From assembly GCA_016081115.2 (NCBI GenBank), contig CM071930.1:26613641-26677640 (forward strand): 64,000 bases of DNA, read 5' to 3'. Below the pieces are notes generated by a model, which had not been told where the DNA came from, searched no databases, and worked only from the letters and a program-made list of their open reading frames with translations. Source of the DNA: Rehmannia glutinosa (taxonomy: Eukaryota; Streptophyta; Magnoliopsida; Lamiales; Orobanchaceae). Each line of letters begins with the position of its first letter. The stretch's first letter is position 1. This document shows positions 60,011-64,000 of the stretch, piece by piece. A program made the position numbers and the translations under genes.

Positions 60011-61411
60011 TGTAGGTTGATTCATAAAGAAGAACCCAAGCATGAATCATGGAATTGGCACATGGTATATTTTGGACCAGCAAAGCGGTTCACTTTGATG
60101 GTGCTTAAATAATTTGTACTCAATGGAGCATATATTAGAGAATAGTTTAGCTATCTATTGAGAACAAATTACTCTTGTACATATTTCGAGTAAATGAAAC
60201 AATATGGATGCGGTTGTTTATATTAAAATTTATTGTTAAAAAATATTATGTGTTCTTGAATATTTAGCAATATTTTCTTTATTAGTAATGATGTATTTTT
60301 ATTCAATAATCAATTCATATGAAATAATTATTTTAAATTTTATAATAAAAATAACTTTAAATGAGGGTAATTATTGATTAATAAGAGGTAAATTTTATAC
60401 TAAACTAATTTTTAGTGACGGACTAATAACTAATAATGACAGTAAATTTTATTGATAAACCAAATTATAGTGAGGGGCAAATGACTGTACAATGAGAGAA
60501 ATTTTGTCACTAAAATATTATTTAATGATGGGAAAATGATAATATAATGATGAAAATTGTCATCATTGAAATTTATTTTTAATGACGGTATAATTTCGTC
60601 ATTGAATCTATCAAAGTAATAATGACGGGACATATTTCCTGTCATTATATACTTTTACCTAGGAGGGCAATAATGAGGGGTACATGAGGGAAAATTCCAG
60701 TCATTAAAAGTCTTTAATGACGGATTTTGGACATATAATGATGAAATTTCCCGTCATTATAAAGCAATTTTCTTGTAGTGTACCTTAAATGTTGTCGAAT
60801 CTATAAATCAATGTATGACGTCTTTAAACTCATCGGAGGGCCAGACCTATTTGAGTTCTGACAGCACGTGTAAATCGGATGCTAATGTTGACTTCCTGCA
60901 TGATCTGCACACTTCTGAATTTTTGAATGGGATAAAATGTTAAGGGGTTCCTAATCATGAGTTGCATTTGAAGGTCGGGACTCCAGTTATGCTCTTGAGA
61001 AATATGGACCATTCAAATGGATTGTGTAACGGCACTAGGCTGGTAATCACGAGGCTTGCCAAACATGTACTTGAGGCAAAAATTCTCACGGGAACCAATG
61101 CAGGCAATAAAGTTTTGATTCCGCGAATGACATTGACACCGTCGGATCTCAGAATCCCCTTCAAGTTCCAACGGAGGCAATTTTCTCTCATTGTATCTTA
61201 CGCCATGACTATAAACAAGAGTCAAGGCCAATCTCTCTCCAATGTCGGTTTGTACTTGAAGAATCCAGTGTTCAGTCATGGCCAGTTATACGTTGCGGTT
61301 TCCCGAGTTACGAATCGTAAGGGTTTGAAAATATTAGTTTGTGGTGATGACGAATCAAAAAATAAACAAACGATGAATGTTGTGTATAAAGAAGTATTCG
61401 AAAATTTGTAA

Positions 61412-61579
61412 TATATACAAATAGTGTTTTAATTTGAAAACGTCGTTTGTATTCTTTGTTATTTTTTTTGTGTCATTACAATTGGAAGGTGTATACATTC
61501 AAATTATATAATTCGATAAATCATTAACATATGAATAGCATATCATTTCAACTCAGCATCGCACGGGTCAGCACACTAG
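61412..61579 (+). other. Helitron 2 3' end
   Basis: After the helicase stop come about 130 AT-rich bases, then GCATCGCACGGGTCAGCACACTAG|T. The stem is weaker than in Helitron 1, but the last 25 bases correspond. Confidence 0.7.
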
Positions 61580-62920
61580 TTAAGTTAAAAAATTAAGCGG
61601 TAAACAAATTTTAGTCCGCCAAAAATCTCTTTTGGCTGTGAATTGTTTTTTACAGATTTTATTTATATAGCAATTTAATTTTTTATTTTAAAATAAAAAT
61701 TCAATATAGCCAAAAATAGAATACTGCAGAATCATACTAACCATATCTCAAAATACTTTTTTAATTAAATATCAGATTGTAAAGAAAAGACAAATATCTC
61801 AAAATATGACTATCGAATATCAAAATCAAACCTTGTGAGTTGTGACCCATATCAACTTTGTTGTCCACATTCAAAATCAAACTCAAAATCATGAGTTAGG
61901 TACATGAAATTACTTACAATACAAAATAAATTCGTAATTATTTCATGACCACTCCTTGAAAAAAAATTTAAGAAAGTAAGGAACAAATAACCTGGTCTCG
62001 GATTGCACAGTGCAATTATGCCGCTCGTATTTCTTTTTCGGAGGCACCATTTAGCAGGATGTTGTCAAGAGGTCGTGCACCGAGTTGCGGTCCATAGCTT
62101 GATGAAGTGGCGAACGGTGCATTCTGGTGCGAGCGGTGGTGGTCGGCGATTGAAGAAGGGCGACAATTGGTGTGCTCTTGGGAATGAATTGCAGTGATTT
62201 TGTTGCTAGTCGATGTCACTGTAGACGGTCGCATTGATTGTGTAGGAAGATGGGTGGAATTGGGAGATGATTGTTGGACGAGATTTGGGGATGTTTTTTA
62301 GAATTTCAATTTGTTAGATAGGCTTTGTTTGGTTGTAGGCTTTGTTTGATTGTGAAATTGGGCATTTTGTATATATACAATGATGATGAAGAGAGGTTAA
62401 GTCTAAAATATACATTCTTATGATATTTCTTTTTCCCAAATAATTTTATTTTTAAAAAACAAACTATTAAACTACTACTTATATACTAGTATATCGTTCT
62501 GTCATTTAAATTCGGGATAGAAAAAATTCGTTATTTAGCACGTACGAGTATATTATGAATATTTTCTGAAAGTTACGACGCAAAAATCGGCAAAAAACTA
62601 CTACTTAATATATATGCTTTTATTATATTAGATTATAACTTAACATAAATCCAAGATAATTATTTAATAATAATTACCATATTTATTCGCCAAGTATTAT
62701 ATGGATAACTATAATACGAGTATTAAACATTTTACTTGAAAAGTACATAGTATTTAACGCCGCTTCAGAATTTGTACGGGAAACATAAGTATTTTTCAAT
62801 TATTCGTATGTACGAGTACTATATAGGTATGATACCCATATTAACTAACATAGATATCATCCGTGCGATACACAAAGTGTAATATAATAATATATTATAT
62901 AATTTTGATATTAAATAATT
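61580..62920. other. CACTA-A DNA between Helitron 2 and its transposase
   Basis: Bases 61980-62240 are of mixed composition and hold a 72-codon minus-strand frame (MRPSTVTSTSNK) that could be a leader or short exon but matches nothing known. The rest is AT-rich without genes. If Helitron 2 is removed, this joins 35446 to form the spacer between the two divergent transposon genes. Confidence 0.4.
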
Positions 62921-62986
62921 TATATACTATCGAAATGGTAATGGAGTGTGGTAGGGTTGACTCCATTACCATTTCGATAGTATATA
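62921..62986. repeat. Perfect 27-bp inverted repeat (hairpin)
   Basis: Arms at 62921-62947 and 62960-62986 are exact reverse complements (outer bases TATATACTATCGAAATGG), with a 12-base loop GTGGTAGGGTTG. The left arm with its AT-rich flank (from about 62886) is partly repeated directly at 63014-63062. Confidence 0.95.
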
Positions 62987-62988
62987 CT

Positions 62989-63161
62989 AACAAGTGAAGA
63001 GTTGAATGCATTAAATAATATATTATATAATTTTGATATTAAATAATTTATATACTATCGAAATAATTTATATACTACCGAAATTTTGAGCCTTTCCGAC
63101 TGCATTGCTTCTGCTCGTCACTTTTCCCAGTAGTAATAATGCATTCAACTCTTCACTTGTT
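62989..63161. repeat. Second inverted repeat (25-bp arms)
   Basis: AACAAGTGAAGAGTTGAATG (62989 onward, 25 bases) returns as an exact reverse complement at 63137-63161. The direct repeat of the first hairpin's flank lies in between. All of it lies within 850 bases upstream of the transposase start codon. Confidence 0.95.
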
Positions 63162-63744
63162 ATTTTATATGAATTGATGTTAGACTGTTAGTTTACTTAT
63201 GTAACATTGTAGGATTACACTTGTATAAGATGACCAATCTGTATTAAAAAATTGCATAAAAAGATAAAACAGAAGTTTCTTGGTAACATGTGTGACTGGT
63301 CTATTTGTTTTAATCTTGTGATGTTGAAGTCTAAGCTGTCAAATGAGTCCAAAATGGCCATTCCCTCTCCTATTTCTCAAATTTTCTATTGAACTGTGGA
63401 CAATACATCACCCTCATAGTTGCGGAAATGTTTTTGTAATTATTTGAAAAATTTTATTATTGTGAAACTCTATGAGAGTGGAAATATAGATAGTTAATCA
63501 AAAGGAAAGTAAGAGGGCTAATACAATTAAAATGTGCTGAAAAAGATATTTTTCTCACATCTTTATTGGTTTTTGCTGAGTCTTTTGCATATAACAACAT
63601 AAATCATCCAAATTGAATTTTATGATTGACACAAAGCTAATTGAATTTTATGATTTTCATAAATACAAATTGTTCATTATTCATACAAATGCTCGACCTT
63701 CTTGTATGACAGTTGACTCTTTTCTATATTAGGTTGTGTACAAG
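63162..63744 (+). promoter_or_regulatory. Upstream region of the CACTA-A transposase
   Basis: AT-rich DNA without a frame. A TATATTAG acceptor-like site at about 63725-63732 precedes the start codon, suggesting an intron in the 5' untranslated region. Confidence 0.35.
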
Positions 63745-64000
63745 ATGGATAAAAGTTGGATGCGGGCAGTCAAGTGGTCTAAGGCTTACATAGATGGGGT
63801 AAACATGTTTATGAAATTTGTTGAAAATCATATGGAAAAGGATTGTGACATTCGATGCCCGTGCATAGATTGTTTGAACTTAGTAATAAAAGATCGACAA
63901 ACAGTTAAAAATCATATGAAGGTGCGGGGTATAGATCCAGGGTACATCATGTGGTTTTATCATGGTGAGCAAAGTTCAAATAATCGAGTGAATTCACATA
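63745..64000 (+). CDS. TNP2-type CACTA transposase, N-terminus only (runs off window)
   Basis: ATG 63745 is followed by an open frame to the window edge, 85 codons. It starts MDKSWMRAVKWSKAYIDGVN and includes CDIRCPCIDCLN and GYIMWFYHGE. The MD-x-SWM start, a YI-x-GV block, CPC-x2-C and a final W-x2-HGE define the transposase-associated domain at the head of plant TNP2/TNPD proteins. These proteins bind the element ends and cut them. The catalytic part lies outside the window, so whether the gene is intact cannot be judged. The start codon is chosen because the family begins with this motif and an acceptor site lies just upstream. Confidence 0.85.
   Translation, partial: MDKSWMRAVKWSKAYIDGVNMFMKFVENHMEKDCDIRCPCIDCLNLVIKDRQTVKNHMKVRGIDPGYIMWFYHGEQSSNNRVNSH

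Larger units (their letters stand above)
57007..60780. mobile_element. CACTA-B, non-autonomous CACTA transposon with captured exon
   Basis: Left end CACTACAAGAATTTCTATTT at 57007; right end, inverted, CACTACAAGAAAATTGCTTT to 60780. The next ~10 bases (TATAATGAC) also match between the ends. The 3-bp target duplication TAC is exact (57004-57006 and 60781-60783). Sub-terminal arrays of AATGAGGGT, AATGACGG and CGTCATTA words occupy about 57030-57170 and 60355-60765. The interior has no transposase. It holds a leader-like exon, one open exon of SMAX1-like type and a 3' exon-like block. The insertion split the helicase codons for LAPT/LNVV of Helitron 2. It relied on a transposase from elsewhere. 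Confidence 0.95.
44368..61411 (+). pseudogene. Helitron 2 Rep/helicase gene, split by copia 2 and CACTA-B
   Basis: 5' exons near 44368-44575 and 44797-44908 carry diverged INITNT blocks. Exon 45015-45117 is cut by copia 2 and resumes at 53670-53785. Later exons: 53887-54322 (zinc-finger-like CEFC and FWFEERL), 54401-55326, 55408-56624 and 56722-57006. Rep motifs: LFITFTCNPKWPEI near 55155, the HUH block RGLPHAHIL near 55435, and the tyrosine motif KYLFKYVNKEN near 55850, which keeps both tyrosines. Lesions: TGA at 54804, TAA at 55923, a one-base shift near 56550, TAG at 56929, TAA at 60941. At about 56931 the sequence jumps past the helicase ATPase motifs to KERAILAPT. There CACTA-B is inserted. 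The rest (60784-61411) has KVGTPVMLLRN, NGLCNGTR, MTINKSQGQ and FSHGQLYVAVSRV. The Rep part nicks and joins DNA in rolling-circle transposition and the helicase part unwinds it; this copy can do neither. Confidence 0.93.
35447..61579 (+). mobile_element. Helitron 2, large Helitron with RPA-like and Rep/helicase genes, itself invaded twice
   Basis: The 3' end is GCATCGCACGGGTCAGCACACTAG, ending at 61579 before a flanking T, matching Helitron 1's terminus. The 5' end is probably at 35447, where A|CCTATATATATA resembles the A|TCTATATATATA start of Helitron 1 with the first base mutated; this end is less sure. Inside are an RPA1-like gene (36281-38728), antisense structured elements, and a Rep/helicase gene (about 44370-61411). 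Copia 2 (45118-53664) and CACTA-B (57007-60780) inserted later; without them the Helitron is about 13.8 kb. The host site lies between the two transposase genes of CACTA-A. The Rep catalytic motifs survive, but the helicase ATPase core is deleted and the frame is broken, so the copy is no longer autonomous. Confidence 0.7.
15142..64000. mobile_element. CACTA-A, large CACTA (En/Spm) transposon, right end outside window
   Basis: The left terminus is CACTACAATATCGTCATA at 15142, directly after the cut copia reverse transcriptase (three bases before: ATA). Sub-terminal repeats with GTCAC/GTCAT words fill 15142-15460 and, after the gypsy insertion is removed, continue at 27828-28430. Then come a minus-strand second transposon gene (28713-34508) and, beyond the inserted Helitron 2, the start of a TNP2-type transposase at 63745. 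No matching TGTAGTG end with the same sub-terminal repeats is found before base 64000, so the element runs off the window. Its own DNA in the window is about 10 kb. That the transposase at 63745 belongs to the same element is inferred from the nesting. Confidence 0.65.

Noticed and set aside
62003..62234. Two opposing frames near 62 kb as genes
   Set aside because: Both are short, overlap each other and match nothing; a leader exon is the more likely explanation.
1..64000. CRISPR arrays, tRNA or rRNA genes, organelle insertions
   Set aside because: None seen on reading both strands; the repeats found are transposon structures.

Overview
This is nuclear DNA from a flowering plant, probably a eudicot. 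It is AT-rich, its genes have GT-AG introns, and almost everything in it belongs to plant transposon families: Helitrons with RPA-like genes, CACTA elements, a Sirevirus-type Ty1/copia family and a Ty3/gypsy element with about 4-kb LTRs. I see no free-standing host gene, no tRNA or rRNA gene and no CRISPR array. The species cannot be named from this sequence.

Most of the window is one nest of insertions. Level 0, bases 1-11600, is old Helitron-type DNA: a broken helicase tail (1-1140) and a decayed RPA1-like gene (9834-11600), split by a shorter minus-strand Helitron (Helitron 1, 2468-9431). Level 1 is a minus-strand copia element whose 3' LTR starts at 11601. It is cut at 15141, and its other half should lie right of the window. 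Level 2 is a large CACTA element (CACTA-A) that starts at 15142 and runs off the right edge, where its TNP2-type transposase gene begins at 63745. Level 3, inside CACTA-A, is a complete gypsy element (15461-27822, 5-bp target duplication AAAAT) and a large plus-strand Helitron (Helitron 2, about 35447-61579). Level 4, inside Helitron 2, is a complete copia element (45118-53664, duplication CTAAC) and a 3.8-kb CACTA element (CACTA-B, 57007-60780, duplication TAC). Both level-4 elements sit in coding exons of the Helitron Rep/helicase gene.

Helitron 2 reads left to right: an 11-exon RPA1-like gene, a non-coding stretch with a 1.08-kb tandem duplication, then the Rep/helicase gene. The latter has nonsense and frameshift lesions and has lost the ATPase core of its helicase. 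CACTA-A carries a minus-strand second transposon gene (28713-34508) and, in one of its introns on the other strand, two correctly spliced exons of a BolA-family host gene. CACTA-B carries one open exon resembling the SMAX1-like/Clp-N family. Both look like captured host fragments.

The most novel signal is a 66-73 nt element with conserved blocks and apparently compensating stems. It occurs once in Helitron 1 (6304-6375, +) and three times in Helitron 2 (39506-39571, 40758-40830 and 41835-41906, all -). Each copy is downstream of an RPA gene and antisense to it. It may be a structured RNA carried by this Helitron family.
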